Below are positions 42,156 through 51,241 of a DNA stretch of 64,000 nucleotides, piece after piece. Made by a program: the position numbers and the translations under genes. The notes under the pieces are model-generated. The model made no database searches, was not told the origin of the DNA, and saw only the letters and a list, made by a program, of their open reading frames with translations. Where the stretch lies: contig JAENYZ010000006.1 of assembly GCA_016841525.1 (NCBI GenBank), positions 1 to 64,000 of the forward strand, in the 5' to 3' direction. The DNA is from Anaerolineaceae bacterium. Lineage in GTDB: Bacteria; Chloroflexota; Anaerolineae; Anaerolineales; Anaerolineaceae. The number at the start of each line of letters is the position of its first letter. The first letter of the stretch is position 1.

Positions 42156-42383
42156 GTGGCAAATTATTTTGGTGTTGCATTAATTATAACGTCAATCGCT
42201 TTAATAGCGAGCATTATCCTTCAAAGTAAGGGTGTGGGATTGGGAGGATTAACAGGCGGCGGCGATACGGGCGGCGTTTATACGCAGCGCCGAGGCGTTG
42301 AGAAAGTTTTGTTTTGGGTGACAATTGGATTGAGTGTATTATTTTTCTTGTTAACCATATTAACAGTCATGTTTGGTGCATAA
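42156..42383 (+). CDS. secG: Preprotein translocase subunit SecG
   Basis: I choose GTG 42156 (75 residues), which sits after AAAAAGGAGGCACGA; the ATG at 42120 would overlap the promoter. It has two membrane helices (GVALIITSIALIASIILQ and VLFWVTIGLSVLFFLLTILTV). Between them is the cytoplasmic loop SKGVGLGGLTGGGDTGGVYTQRRGVEK, the SecG hallmark. SecG assists SecYEG and SecA in protein export. The gene is single and ends at a terminator (42434-42458). Confidence 0.95.
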   Translation: MANYFGVALIITSIALIASIILQSKGVGLGGLTGGGDTGGVYTQRRGVEKVLFWVTIGLSVLFFLLTILTVMFGA

Positions 42384-42406
42384 TCCGAATAATTTCGGAG
42401 CACCCT

Positions 42407-42460
42407 GGCGAAAAAAACTCACTTAAAACTATCGGGCAACTCGCCAAAAGGGTTGCCCCT
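42407..42460 (+). terminator. secG terminator with an alternative pairing
   Basis: GGGCAAC (42434-42440) pairs with GTTGCCC (42452-42458), followed by CTTTTATCTT. An upstream TGGCGA (42407-42412) can instead pair with TCGCCA (42441-42446), which lies in the terminator loop. The second pairing could be fortuitous. Confidence 0.7.
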
Positions 42461-42474
42461 TTTATCTTAAACTT

Positions 42475-44178
42475 ATGAAAAAATATCGTTGGCAATTACT
42501 GATCGTTCTTGTAACGGGTTTGATTGTTGGAATTTTGCTCATCATTCAGCAAATGGATGATGGTGAAGAAGTCCAATCAACCCCATCACCAATTTCAGGC
42601 GGTGTTTACACAGAGGCACTGATTGGTGAGTTTATGCGTTTAAATCCTTTTTTGGATCTGTATAATGAGCCAGATCGAGCCGTTGATCAGCTTATTTTCA
42701 ACAGCCTGGTTAAATTTGACTCAAGAGGTATTCCACAAAGTGATTTAGCAGAATCCTGGGGTGTTTCAAAAGATGGCACGGTTTACAATTTTAGCCTGCG
42801 AACAGATGTGTATTGGCATGATGGTGAACCTTTTAATAGTCAGGATGTATTGTATACCATCGGGCTCCTCCAAAGTCAGCACAATTTAATTCCGGAGGAT
42901 TTACGTAATTTTTGGGCTGAGGTTGAGGTTGTTGCGCTTTCAGATATCCAGCTGCAATTTTTATTACCGGAACCCTTTGCCCCATTCTTAGATTATTTGA
43001 GTTTTGGAATTCTCCCTGAGCACATCCTGGGCGGCCTTACGCTGGATGACATGGTGGATCATCCCTTTAACCTTGCGCCAGTAGGGACAGGACCTTTTCG
43101 TTTTCAGCGTCTGATTGTTGAAAATGAAAAAATTGTAGGTGTCGTCCTTGAGGCATTTGATGCTTATTTTCTTGAACGCCCTTATTTGGATGAATTCATC
43201 TTCCGTTATTATCCAAATTCACAGGAAGCTTTAACTGCATACCGGGAAGGTGAGGTGGAGGGTATTGGAAAAGTCCATTCATCTATTTTAGCGGATGTCC
43301 TGTCTGCGCCGGGTTTATCGGTTTACACAATCCGAGAACCGCTTTTGACGATGACTTACCTGAATCTTGACAATCCTGAAGTAGGCTTCCTTCAGAACCC
43401 CGATTTCAGGCGAGCTTTGCTGGCGGCAATCAATCGGGATGCGATTATTGAGCAAGTATTCAATGGTCAAGCCATTCAGGCGAATGGGCCAATTCTGCCA
43501 GGTACCTGGGCACATTATAATGATCTGGAAAAAGTGCCTTTTAATTTGGTAGAAGCAAAACGCTTGTTTGAATCAACAGGTGTGATCTATGATGAAGAGA
43601 TTGATTTATATCGAAGTGAATCGGATCTCGAAATTTCGCTGACTTTACTGCATCCGGATACTGCAGAACACACGCAGATTGCAGAACAAATCAAATCTGG
43701 TTGGGAAGAACTGGGCGTAAGTGTTACATTGGAATCTAAGCCGTATGAGAATGTTTTAGAGGATCTTACTTTACGGAATTATGAAACTGCCCTGGTTGAC
43801 ATCAATTTCACTCGTTCACCTGACCCGGACCCCTATCCATTTTGGGGACAGGCACAGATTCAATCAGGCCAAAATTACGCAGAATGGGATAATCGTTCGG
43901 CAAGTGAATTTTTAGAGCAGGCACGAATGACATCTGACATAGGGGAACGAGAACGTCTTTATCGAAATTTCCAGGTTTTGTTCATGCGCGAACTGCCTTC
44001 TTTACCGCTTTTTTATCCTGTTTATACTTATGCGGTCACGGAAGATATCAATGGTATCAGCCTGGGTCCACTCTTTGAGCCCAGTGACCGTTTTAACAAC
44101 GTTCATGAATGGTATATTCTTTCTGGTGTGGATACGAATACTGAAACTGACATAGAAGCAACTGATAGCGTTGAGTAG
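42475..44178 (+). CDS. Family 5 peptide/nickel-type extracellular solute-binding protein
   Basis: This is a 567-residue protein. An N-terminal helix (WQLLIVLVTGLIVGILLII) without a lipobox Cys suggests an uncleaved anchor or signal peptide. The SBP_bac_5 (OppA/DppA) fold is readable in GGVYTEALIGEFMRLNPFLDLYNEPDRAVDQLIFNSLVKFD, LAESWGVSKDGTVYNFSLRTDVYWHDGEPFNSQDVLYTI, APVGTGPFRF, FRRALLAAINRDAII and 'LPLFYPVYTYAVT'. It would bind oligopeptides or similar ligands outside the membrane. No permease or ATPase genes adjoin it, so it is an orphan binding protein. The next gene begins 10 bp later. Confidence 0.92.
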   Translation: MKKYRWQLLIVLVTGLIVGILLIIQQMDDGEEVQSTPSPISGGVYTEALIGEFMRLNPFLDLYNEPDRAVDQLIFNSLVKFDSRGIPQSDLAESWGVSKDGTVYNFSLRTDVYWHDGEPFNSQDVLYTIGLLQSQHNLIPEDLRNFWAEVEVVALSDIQLQFLLPEPFAPFLDYLSFGILPEHILGGLTLDDMVDHPFNLAPVGTGPFRFQRLIVENEKIVGVVLEAFDAYFLERPYLDEFIFRYYPNSQEALTAYREGEVEGIGKVHSSILADVLSAPGLSVYTIREPLLTMTYLNLDNPEVGFLQNPDFRRALLAAINRDAIIEQVFNGQAIQANGPILPGTWAHYNDLEKVPFNLVEAKRLFESTGVIYDEEIDLYRSESDLEISLTLLHPDTAEHTQIAEQIKSGWEELGVSVTLESKPYENVLEDLTLRNYETALVDINFTRSPDPDPYPFWGQAQIQSGQNYAEWDNRSASEFLEQARMTSDIGERERLYRNFQVLFMRELPSLPLFYPVYTYAVTEDINGISLGPLFEPSDRFNNVHEWYILSGVDTNTETDIEATDSVE

Positions 44179-44188
44179 GGATGGATTA

Positions 44189-44737
44189 ATGGCTTCATTT
44201 TTTACTGGAAAAGGGGATGCAGGAGATACAGGGTTTTTAGGGGAAGGGCGGATTTCAAAAAACTCATTGCGAATTGACGCTGTTGGCAGTGTTGATGAAG
44301 GCAACGCTGCGATTGGCTTTGCAAGATCGATTTCCCTTGGGCAAAACACAAAAGATATCTTGTTAAAGGTTCAAAAACAGCTGTATTTTTTAATGTCTGA
44401 GCTGTCTGCATCACCGGATGCCAGCGACCGTTTTGATAAGATCAGCGAAAATGAAATTAATTGGGTTGAGGAAAAAATTGCGGCTATTGAAGGTCTTGTC
44501 GATTTAAAGCGAGAATTTATCATCCCCGGTGAAAATCCATCAAGTGGGGCATTGAGCCTTGCCCGGGCAATTGTTCGACGAGCAGAACGCAAAGCAATTG
44601 CATTATTGGAAGCAAAGGAAATTAACAAAGAAATTCTGATTTCTTATTTGAACCGCTTATCCTCTTTATTGTTTATTCTTGAGGTTTACGAAGCGTCATT
44701 ATCTGGTTCTGGTGTTCGATTGGTAAAAGAGGCATAG
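44189..44737 (+). CDS. Cob(I)alamin adenosyltransferase, PduO type
   Basis: I start at ATG 44189 (MASFFTGKGDAGDTGFLGEG, 182 residues). The N-terminal TGKGDAGDTGFLGEGRISK is the PduO ATP-binding motif, and AVGSVDEGNAAIGFARS follows as usual. The helical bundle ends with ALSLARAIVRRAERKAIALLEAKEINKEILISYLNRLSSLLFILE, which contains the conserved Arg-Arg and Asn-Arg contacts. It makes adenosylcobalamin from cob(I)alamin and ATP. No cobalamin riboswitch or other cob genes are visible. It lies 10 bp after the binding protein gene and 3 bp before the DUF554 gene. Confidence 0.92.
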   Translation: MASFFTGKGDAGDTGFLGEGRISKNSLRIDAVGSVDEGNAAIGFARSISLGQNTKDILLKVQKQLYFLMSELSASPDASDRFDKISENEINWVEEKIAAIEGLVDLKREFIIPGENPSSGALSLARAIVRRAERKAIALLEAKEINKEILISYLNRLSSLLFILEVYEASLSGSGVRLVKEA

Positions 44738-44740
44738 GAC

Positions 44741-45457
44741 GTGATTGGCACTTTTATCAATGTAGGGACAATTCTGGTTGGCTCTTTAATTGGGGTATTA
44801 ATTGGGGGCAGATTATCACAAAGACTGCGCGAAACAATTGTTGCAGGATTGGGTTTGTTTACACTGGGTTACGGCATAATCGCCTTCATTGACACCCAAA
44901 ATGCACTTGTGCCCCTGGGAGGATTGTTAATTGGGGCTATGCTGGGTGAATGGTGGAAGATTGAGGAGGGACTTGAAAGAATTGGGATAAGCCTGAGAAA
45001 TGCAGTTATGAAGAGTGACCAGGAAAATGCTTCACAGAGGCGTTTTGTGGAGGGCTTTGTTACTGCCTCTCTCGTTTTTGTGATCGGTCCAATTGCGATT
45101 CTTGGATCTATTCAAGATGGACTGACCGGAAATTATGAAATGCTGACCATTAAAGCAATATTGGACGGCTTTGCCTCAATTGCTTTTGCCTCTACACTTG
45201 GGATTGGCGTTGCTTTTTCAGCCTTATCGATACTCATTTACCAGGGTTTGATCAGTTTGTTATCAGGTTTTTTCAGCCAGTATTTTTCAGCGGGGATGAT
45301 GACAGAGATGACTGCGGTCGGGGGCTTAATATTGATGGCAATTGCCATTAGCAGCCTTTTAACAATCAAGAAAATCAGAACGGGCAGTTTCCTTCCAGCA
45401 TTATTTGTTACACCGTTGATCGTGTTCATCATTGAACGATTTTTTGGGGGTTTGTAA
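44741..45457 (+). CDS. DUF554 membrane protein (YdfK-like)
   Basis: This is a 238-residue membrane protein with a GTG start. Family signatures are IGTFINVGTILVGSLIGVLIGGRL at the N-terminus, LGGLLIGAMLGEWWKIEEGLE, and the internal FVTASLVFVIGPIAILGSIQDGLTGN with GFASIAFASTLGIGVAFSALS. It has about seven helices. The function of DUF554 proteins is unknown; a transporter role is often assumed. It follows the cobalamin adenosyltransferase by 3 bp and is probably co-transcribed. Confidence 0.9.
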   Translation: MIGTFINVGTILVGSLIGVLIGGRLSQRLRETIVAGLGLFTLGYGIIAFIDTQNALVPLGGLLIGAMLGEWWKIEEGLERIGISLRNAVMKSDQENASQRRFVEGFVTASLVFVIGPIAILGSIQDGLTGNYEMLTIKAILDGFASIAFASTLGIGVAFSALSILIYQGLISLLSGFFSQYFSAGMMTEMTAVGGLILMAIAISSLLTIKKIRTGSFLPALFVTPLIVFIIERFFGGL

Positions 45458-45500
45458 TTTTATTTTGGGCTGAGAACAGCGCAACGAGGATTGATCCTTC

Positions 45501-46172
45501 TTAATTTGATAATTGATTTTCGACAGTGGTGATCAATTCATTGCTGTAAACCAGTTGGTCATTCACCAGGAAAGTTGGTGTTGCGGTCACCCCGACGGAT
45601 TGGGCAAAGCTTCGATCATCGAGATAGGCTTGTGCATATTGGTCGCTGAGCATGCACGCTTCAAATGCTTCAACATCAAGCCCGGCAGCGTTCGCATACC
45701 GGATTAGATTCTCAACAGAAAAGCCCTCTGCGGCACTTGCATAAGTATAAAGAAGCCCTTTATATTCAAAGAATTTGTTTTGATCTTCGGCACAATGGGA
45801 TGCTTCTGCAGCGTTTATGGATTCTTCACTGGCGCTAGCCATATTTACATAACGATAATAAACTTTCCCAGTATCTACAAAATCCTCAATAAAATCCTTT
45901 TCAAGGCTTTCCGAGAATATTTTGCAGTATCCGCAAGTATAACTCGAGAACGCAACGACCTTTACAGGCGCATTTGGGTCTCCGAGGGAAAAACCCTGGC
46001 TTGAATCGTAATTGGCGGGTTTAGAAAGCAATTTTGGCAAGAAAGCTAATAAGCCAATCACTGCCAGCACAGCAACTGTGATGAGTGCCGTCGTATAAAT
46101 TTTGCGACGCTTTTGTTCTTTTCTTTTTTGGCGTAGTAATTCGCGTTTGTTTTTGTTGCTTGTCATCGTCAC
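45501..46172 (-). CDS. Membrane-anchored DsbA-like thiol oxidoreductase
   Basis: This 223-residue protein has a strongly basic N-terminus (NKNKRELLRQKRKEQKRRK), one membrane helix (ALITVAVLAVIGLLAFL) and an extracellular DsbA/thioredoxin domain. The active site is CGYC (Cys80, Cys83) in FSSYTCGYCKIFSESL. The cis-Pro loop is GVTATPTFLVND. Two further Cys residues (in ASHCAED and EACMLSD) could form a second disulphide. It likely oxidises or isomerises disulphides of exported proteins. No DsbB or VKOR partner is adjacent. It is convergent with the DUF554 gene. Confidence 0.9.
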   Translation of the reverse strand: MTMTSNKNKRELLRQKRKEQKRRKIYTTALITVAVLAVIGLLAFLPKLLSKPANYDSSQGFSLGDPNAPVKVVAFSSYTCGYCKIFSESLEKDFIEDFVDTGKVYYRYVNMASASEESINAAEASHCAEDQNKFFEYKGLLYTYASAAEGFSVENLIRYANAAGLDVEAFEACMLSDQYAQAYLDDRSFAQSVGVTATPTFLVNDQLVYSNELITTVENQLSN

Positions 46173-46262
46173 TCTCAGTAATTTTGGTGTGATACTTATT
46201 CTGGATTATTGTTGAGGTCTAATTGTAAATCGTTTCTTAAAAATCAGGGAAAATCATTTTGA

Positions 46263-47132
46263 TCATAAATTTAATTTATAGACCGGGATTTCTTCACCGG
46301 TTCTTTCGAACCCAAATGTATCATAGAGTTTGAGCGAGGGGGAATTATCAGATTGTGTATTAACTGTTACCCGCCAAAACCCTTGTTGATCGAATTGACG
46401 CAGCAAATCATAGACCAGGGCGGATGCAATTCCCCTTCGCTGGTAATCAGGGTTGACTGCGAGTCGAGCAAGGTGACCGTAAATGGTCATGGAAGTGCTG
46501 ATTTGATACCCGATAATTATCCCCTGGCAAACGGCAACAGTGCTAATTCCCGGCTGTTCGTAAGCTTTTGTCAGTCCAGCGAGAGAATTTTGCCACAATG
46601 GTTGAAAAGCGATTTTGTCCAGGTCGTGGACTTCAGGGAGATCTGTCAAGTTCATTGGGCGGATTTTTATATCCGGGTTTATTGGCACTTCTGAAGGCAG
46701 CTTTCCTCCCCATTCGAGCACGACGATATTTTGTCTATGTTTAAATCCTGAAACGGACAGCAGTCCTTCAAACCAGCTGTGCAGTGCCAGTGCAGCCAGT
46801 TGATTTATTCCATTTTCTTTGAGCTTTACGATCGCTTTATCAAGAAGTCCTTGCCACGTTTCTTCGAGCGGCAGATTTTTTTTTGTCACAAAGGTTCGAA
46901 CCCAGGCTGATTTGTCATTTTCAGGTGTTGCACATAAAACGGCATAAATTTTTTTGTCTTTTATCAACAATAAATAAGGTTGGTACCCCAGCCAATCGAG
47001 GGTGCCAAACCAGTCCAGGTGTCGATGAATTTGGTTGTTTTCGTTAAGGAAACTGGCAATTTGATCGTAATGTTCAGGTTTTGCTTCGGTGATAATCATG
47101 GGGTTTTTTGGACTTGTTTTATCATTAAGCAT
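46263..47132 (-). CDS. GNAT-family acetyltransferase with a second, degenerate domain
   Basis: The 289-residue protein contains a C-terminal GNAT domain (about 155-285). Its acetyl-CoA loop is LARLAVNPDYQRRGIASALVYDLLRQF, and NSPSLKLYDTFGFERTGEEIPVYKL ends it. The N-terminal half (ITEAKPEHYDQIASFLNENN, LLLIKDKKIYAVLCATPE) looks like a second GNAT-like fold without the P-loop. The start at ATG 47132 is supported by AAAGG upstream; ATG 47099 is possible but has no RBS. The acceptor is unknown. It is 57 bp after the HTH regulator gene and on the same strand. Confidence 0.85.
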   Translation of the reverse strand: MLNDKTSPKNPMIITEAKPEHYDQIASFLNENNQIHRHLDWFGTLDWLGYQPYLLLIKDKKIYAVLCATPENDKSAWVRTFVTKKNLPLEETWQGLLDKAIVKLKENGINQLAALALHSWFEGLLSVSGFKHRQNIVVLEWGGKLPSEVPINPDIKIRPMNLTDLPEVHDLDKIAFQPLWQNSLAGLTKAYEQPGISTVAVCQGIIIGYQISTSMTIYGHLARLAVNPDYQRRGIASALVYDLLRQFDQQGFWRVTVNTQSDNSPSLKLYDTFGFERTGEEIPVYKLNL

Positions 47133-47189
47133 TCGAAACCTTTACAGCTATTTGTAAATCTATGTTGGAATTATTGTATTTACAGGTGA

Positions 47190-47852
47190 TCAGGCGGCTT
47201 TTAATTTCTCCAGCAGCAGTTTTGCGATTTCTGCCTGGTCTGTCATTGACAGGCTTTTGACTGCCTCGAGCAACACCGTTTGTGGGGTTTCTTCTTTATC
47301 ATCTGGTATTTCTCTACCATCCTGGTATTCAGGCTGCCATTGGGCTTGTTCTTGATTTTTTTCTACAATAAATTCTTCATCTGATTCAGGTGTGTCTTGG
47401 AGAAGCGAATTAATTGGGATCCCAAGGTGCTCGGTTATTTGGGTTAAGTGATCAAATGGTATTGACTCGCCATTTTCTTGATAGGATTTTAAGGTTTGCA
47501 GGGAGATACCCGTTTTATAATTCAGATTTTCTGCTGATATTCCCTTGTTTTCAATTTCAAGATTGAGTTTTGTTCGGATCATTTTATCCCGCAAATTTTT
47601 GAACATGGGCATTTTTTCTTCGCTTAGCAGTGCAGCCTGATCCAATTCCCGATCTGAGTCTTGAAAAAATGATTGCAATGGAACTTCAAGAAAAATGGCT
47701 AATAATTCGAGTTCCGGTAAGCTGAGAACGCCATTACCTTCCTCAAAATGATGATAGCGTTCTTTTTGAATGTTCAGGACCTTCGCACAATCATGCAAAC
47801 TGCGATTTTTTAATTTACGAATTCGCTTAATGCGTTCAACAATTTTTTCCAT
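47190..47852 (-). CDS. Double helix-turn-helix (XRE-type) regulator
   Basis: This 220-residue protein has a first XRE-like HTH at residues 2-62 (ERIKRIRKLKNRSLHDCAKVLNIQKERYHHFEEG). A second lies at about 90-150 (LNLEIENKGISAENLNYKTGISLQTLKSYQENGESIPFDHL). An acidic, disordered linker leads to a short C-terminal helix (LSMTDQAEIAKLLLEKL). No peptidase or ligand domain is present. It probably binds DNA as a dimer; the target is unknown. It may be co-transcribed with the acetyltransferase downstream (57-bp gap). Confidence 0.75.
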   Translation of the reverse strand: MEKIVERIKRIRKLKNRSLHDCAKVLNIQKERYHHFEEGNGVLSLPELELLAIFLEVPLQSFFQDSDRELDQAALLSEEKMPMFKNLRDKMIRTKLNLEIENKGISAENLNYKTGISLQTLKSYQENGESIPFDHLTQITEHLGIPINSLLQDTPESDEEFIVEKNQEQAQWQPEYQDGREIPDDKEETPQTVLLEAVKSLSMTDQAEIAKLLLEKLKAA

Positions 47853-47955
47853 TTTTTTTCCAATGAACTCATATTCTGGCAGATCAAATTTTGTTAAGAT
47901 GATTATAGCTTATCGAACCTAAATTTTGGGGTGAATTTTAGTTTTTCGGGTTTTT

Positions 47956-49554
47956 TTATAAATCCATGTCCAACCGATCATCTTTAAATACACAAATGCC
48001 TTCGATGAAGGTGGCAAGAGGTTTGATACTTGCTAATAATTCCGGATCAATTTTCTGAGGATCTTGATCAAGAACCAGAAAATCTGCTTTATAACCCGAT
48101 TCAATCTTGCCAAGATGCCCACCGCGTGACGCGTTCACAGCAGGATTTTGCGTGAAACCTTTTATTGCCTGTTCTAATGTCAACCTTTGTTCAGGATGCC
48201 ATCCATTTGGATCCGGTAACCCGTTTAGATTTCTGCGAGTGACTGCTGCATGAATACCATAAAATGGATTGATGGGTTCAACAGGGGCGTCGGAACCGCA
48301 AAGAATCATTATGCCGTGAATTATCATTGAGCGGTAGGCATAAGCATTCCTGGATCTTTCTCCCAGGTAGCGATCTGCCATATCCATGTCCGACGGTGCG
48401 TGGATAGCTTGGATTGATGCCGTGATGTCCAGATCTTTTATGCGCTGCAGATCCTTGTCGTCAATGATCTGGACATGTTCAATACGGTGTTTATAATGGG
48501 GGAGTTTATTATCAGCTTCATAGGTTCGAAGTTTTGAAAAAGCGTTCAAGACGACTTCGTTTGCCCGGTCACCAATGGCATGGATTGCCAATGCAAGTCC
48601 ATGCGCGACCGCATACTTCCCAATATCCACAATTTCATCTTCAGACAGCAGCAATGTACCGGTGTTTTCGCTGTGGAGATAGGGCTTATTCATCGCTGCC
48701 GTTTGAGGTCCGAGGGCACCGTCAGCAAAAAGCTTCACACTGCCAACTTGCAGCCAATCATCCCCATAATCAGTTCGTAAGCCGGCATTGATGAAGGTGT
48801 CAATATCCTTGAAGGGTACACTTTTCCTGACTCTAATTAATCGTTCCTGGTTTTGATAAAGTGTTTGTAAGGCTTTCCAGCAGTCCAATCCATCAAAATC
48901 ATGTACCCCAATTAAACCCATTTGCCATAGTTTCGGTATCAAATTCTTGATGTTTGAAATGATTTCCTTTTGCCCTGGTTTTGGGATGGCAGATTCGAGC
49001 TTTGCCATCGCACCCGATTCAAATAAAATGCCGGTAGGATTTCCATCTTGGTCCCTTTGAATGATGCCAGAGGGGGGATCAGATGTTTGATTTCCAATCC
49101 CTGCAAGTGCTAAAGCTTTTGAATTCGCCCATGCTGCATGCAGAGATTTTGCGGTCAGGTAAGCTGGATGATCTCCTGTTACAGAATCCAGTAAATCCGC
49201 TGACCCGAAACCATTTTCCCATCGATTGTGGTTCCATCCGTGTCCTCGGATCCATGCACCAGGTGGTAATTGTTCTGCTGCTTCTTTTACTCTTTCAAGG
49301 CAATTATCTATTGTAGGGGTTTCACAATCCACAATTGCCATACTGTCTGCCAGTGTTTGCAGGTGGACGTGACTGTCCGTTAAGCCAGGCCAAACCGTCA
49401 TGTTTTGAAGGTTTACTGCACTTTCAAATTGTGGAAAGGTATCTAAAATTTCTTGATCTGATCCAAGTGCAATGAAGGTACCATGGTCAACAGCGAAGGC
49501 GGTTTTTTGCGGCTGACCCGGTATATAAATATTTGCGTTGTAGTAGATTTTCAT
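47956..49554 (-). CDS. Amidohydrolase, YtcJ-like
   Basis: I start at MKIYYNANIY (532 residues), 4 bp after the parB stop; the longer frame would overlap parB. Amidohydrolase-3 features are GLTDSHVHLQ (metal HxH), RGHGWNHNRW, KLFADGALGPQTAAM, LALAIHAIGDRAN (metal His), HRIEHVQIID (metal His) and LCGSDAPVEPINPFYGIHAAV (catalytic Asp). The final strand is GYKADFLVLDQDP. Members cleave N-substituted amides such as formamides; the real substrate is not predictable. It is the last gene of the pfkB-parA-parB group. Confidence 0.9.
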   Translation of the reverse strand: MKIYYNANIYIPGQPQKTAFAVDHGTFIALGSDQEILDTFPQFESAVNLQNMTVWPGLTDSHVHLQTLADSMAIVDCETPTIDNCLERVKEAAEQLPPGAWIRGHGWNHNRWENGFGSADLLDSVTGDHPAYLTAKSLHAAWANSKALALAGIGNQTSDPPSGIIQRDQDGNPTGILFESGAMAKLESAIPKPGQKEIISNIKNLIPKLWQMGLIGVHDFDGLDCWKALQTLYQNQERLIRVRKSVPFKDIDTFINAGLRTDYGDDWLQVGSVKLFADGALGPQTAAMNKPYLHSENTGTLLLSEDEIVDIGKYAVAHGLALAIHAIGDRANEVVLNAFSKLRTYEADNKLPHYKHRIEHVQIIDDKDLQRIKDLDITASIQAIHAPSDMDMADRYLGERSRNAYAYRSMIIHGIMILCGSDAPVEPINPFYGIHAAVTRRNLNGLPDPNGWHPEQRLTLEQAIKGFTQNPAVNASRGGHLGKIESGYKADFLVLDQDPQKIDPELLASIKPLATFIEGICVFKDDRLDMDL

Positions 49555-49558
49555 GTGT

Positions 49559-50428
49559 TTATTCTGGCAAAATTTTATCCAAAATATCATTCAGTTCTTC
49601 ATCGGAATAATAATAAATTACAAGGCTGCCGCCATTTTTTGATTGATTCAAATTTACTTTGGTTCCGAAAAAATTTCGTAAACGGCTCTCGAGCGCCTGT
49701 GCTTCTGGTGAAGGGACTGGTTTAGGTCTCGAAGGCGGTTTTTCGCCGCTTAGTTTTTTAACTAAGGCTTCGGTTTGCCTTACATTCAATCCGAGGTTCA
49801 GGATGGTGCTCAATGCTGCTCTTTGGGCATTGGGTGTTTTCAGACTTAGAAGCGCTCTTGCATGTCCTTCAGTAATTAAATCCTCAGCAAGGGCATTTTT
49901 AACCTGGTCAGGCAGGTTCAGAAGGCGAAGTGTGTTGGTAACACTCGTTCTGCTTTTACCGACTCGCTCTGCTATTTGCTCATGGGTGAGTGAAAAATGT
50001 TCTGATAAGGTGTGATAAGCGTCTGCCATTTCTAAGGGTGTGAGGTCTGCTCGCTGCAGGTTTTCAATCAAGGCTAACTCGAGCTGCCCTTGCTCTGACA
50101 CACTGCGCTCAATTACCGGCACCATGGTTAATCCCGCTTTTTGTGCAGCTCGCCAGCGCCTTTCGCCGGCAATCAGTGTATATGCTCCATCTTCATCTTT
50201 GCTGACAATTAAAGGCTGGATAATGCCATGCTCACGGATGGATGCTGATAATTCTGCCAAAGCTTCTTCGTCGATCTTAGATCGGGGTTGCTGGGGGTTG
50301 GGTTGAATTTGCGTAATGGGTATTTGGATAATTCCCTGATCGGAAGCGACGTAAGAATCTTTTTTTGTTTCTTCGCTTCCGGGGATTAACGCATTTAATC
50401 CTTTTCCTAAACCGGGTCGACGTGCCAT
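49559..50428 (-). CDS. parB: Chromosome-partitioning protein ParB
   Basis: This 289-residue protein is of standard length. The N-terminal GLGKGLNALIPG is followed by the ParB CTPase/Srx-like domain (ITQIQPNPQQPRSKIDEEALAELSASIREHGIIQPLIV, GERRWRAAQKAGLTMVPVI). The HTH domain has LIENLQRADLTPLEMADAYHTL and HEQIAERVGKSRTSVTNTLRLLNL, and a C-terminal dimer domain closes it. It binds parS, loads CTP and spreads to segregate the origin. Its start overlaps the parA stop by one base (TAATG). No parS 16-mer was spotted nearby. Confidence 0.97.
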   Translation of the reverse strand: MARRPGLGKGLNALIPGSEETKKDSYVASDQGIIQIPITQIQPNPQQPRSKIDEEALAELSASIREHGIIQPLIVSKDEDGAYTLIAGERRWRAAQKAGLTMVPVIERSVSEQGQLELALIENLQRADLTPLEMADAYHTLSEHFSLTHEQIAERVGKSRTSVTNTLRLLNLPDQVKNALAEDLITEGHARALLSLKTPNAQRAALSTILNLGLNVRQTEALVKKLSGEKPPSRPKPVPSPEAQALESRLRNFFGTKVNLNQSKNGGSLVIYYYSDEELNDILDKILPE

Positions 50429-51231
50429 TACATAGCCTCCTGGATGATTGGTACCTGAACATTATCTTTTGCCATTAATTCTTTAGCAAGTGCTCGATAG
50501 GCTCGAGCACCGCTCGACCCTGGCTCAAAGACAGAGATGGGCATTCCGTAGGATGGAGCCTCTGCTAACCTGATTGACCTCGGAATCATTGTCTCGAAGA
50601 CCAGAGAGTCAAATGCCCCTCTGACCTCTGAGGCAACATCTGCGGCAAGGTTTGTCCGACCGTCGTACATCGTAAGTATCACGCCCCGGATCGATAAATT
50701 TGGAAATAATGAACTTTTGACACGATTTATGGTCTGGGTCAACTGCCCCAGTCCTTCCAGAGCCAAGTATTCGCATTGTACGGGAATAAGCAGGCCATCC
50801 TGTGCTGCAACCAAGCCATTCAATGTTAAAAGCCCCAGAGAGGGCGGACAATCAACCAGGATATAATCGTATCGATTTCTAATTGGGTCTAAGACCTGGT
50901 GCAGACGATTGCCACGGTTTTCCATTTCGATTAATTCGATTTCTGCTCCTGCTAATGCTGGTGATGCAGGGAGTAATGAAAGTTTAAACCTTGGGTTGTG
51001 GAGAATTTGAGTCAGGATGGGTTGAGCGCCAATCAGCACATCGTAAGTACCACCCTGAATTGTATTTTTATCAATTCCCAAACAGGAGGTGGCATTTGCT
51101 TGAGGGTCTATATCGACAATTAGAACCCGCTGACCGTAGAAACCAAGATATGATCCAAGATTAATCGCTGTCGTCGTTTTCCCGACCCCGCCTTTTTGGT
51201 TTACGATTGTGTAAATTTTTCCGAGTCCCAT
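50428..51231 (-). CDS. parA: Chromosome-partitioning ATPase ParA (Soj)
   Basis: The 267 residues have the deviant Walker A KGGVGKTT (13-20), switch I VDIDPQANATSCLG and switch II YILVDCPPSLGLLTLNGLVAAQ. There is no N-terminal HTH, so this is the chromosomal Soj type. It binds DNA as an ATP dimer and moves ParB-parS complexes. It is encoded 10 bp after the PfkB kinase and directly before parB. The replication-origin genes often near soj/spo0J (dnaA, rsmG) are not in the window. Confidence 0.97.
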   Translation of the reverse strand: MGLGKIYTIVNQKGGVGKTTTAINLGSYLGFYGQRVLIVDIDPQANATSCLGIDKNTIQGGTYDVLIGAQPILTQILHNPRFKLSLLPASPALAGAEIELIEMENRGNRLHQVLDPIRNRYDYILVDCPPSLGLLTLNGLVAAQDGLLIPVQCEYLALEGLGQLTQTINRVKSSLFPNLSIRGVILTMYDGRTNLAADVASEVRGAFDSLVFETMIPRSIRLAEAPSYGMPISVFEPGSSGARAYRALAKELMAKDNVQVPIIQEAM

Positions 51232-51241
51232 GCTTTTGCCC

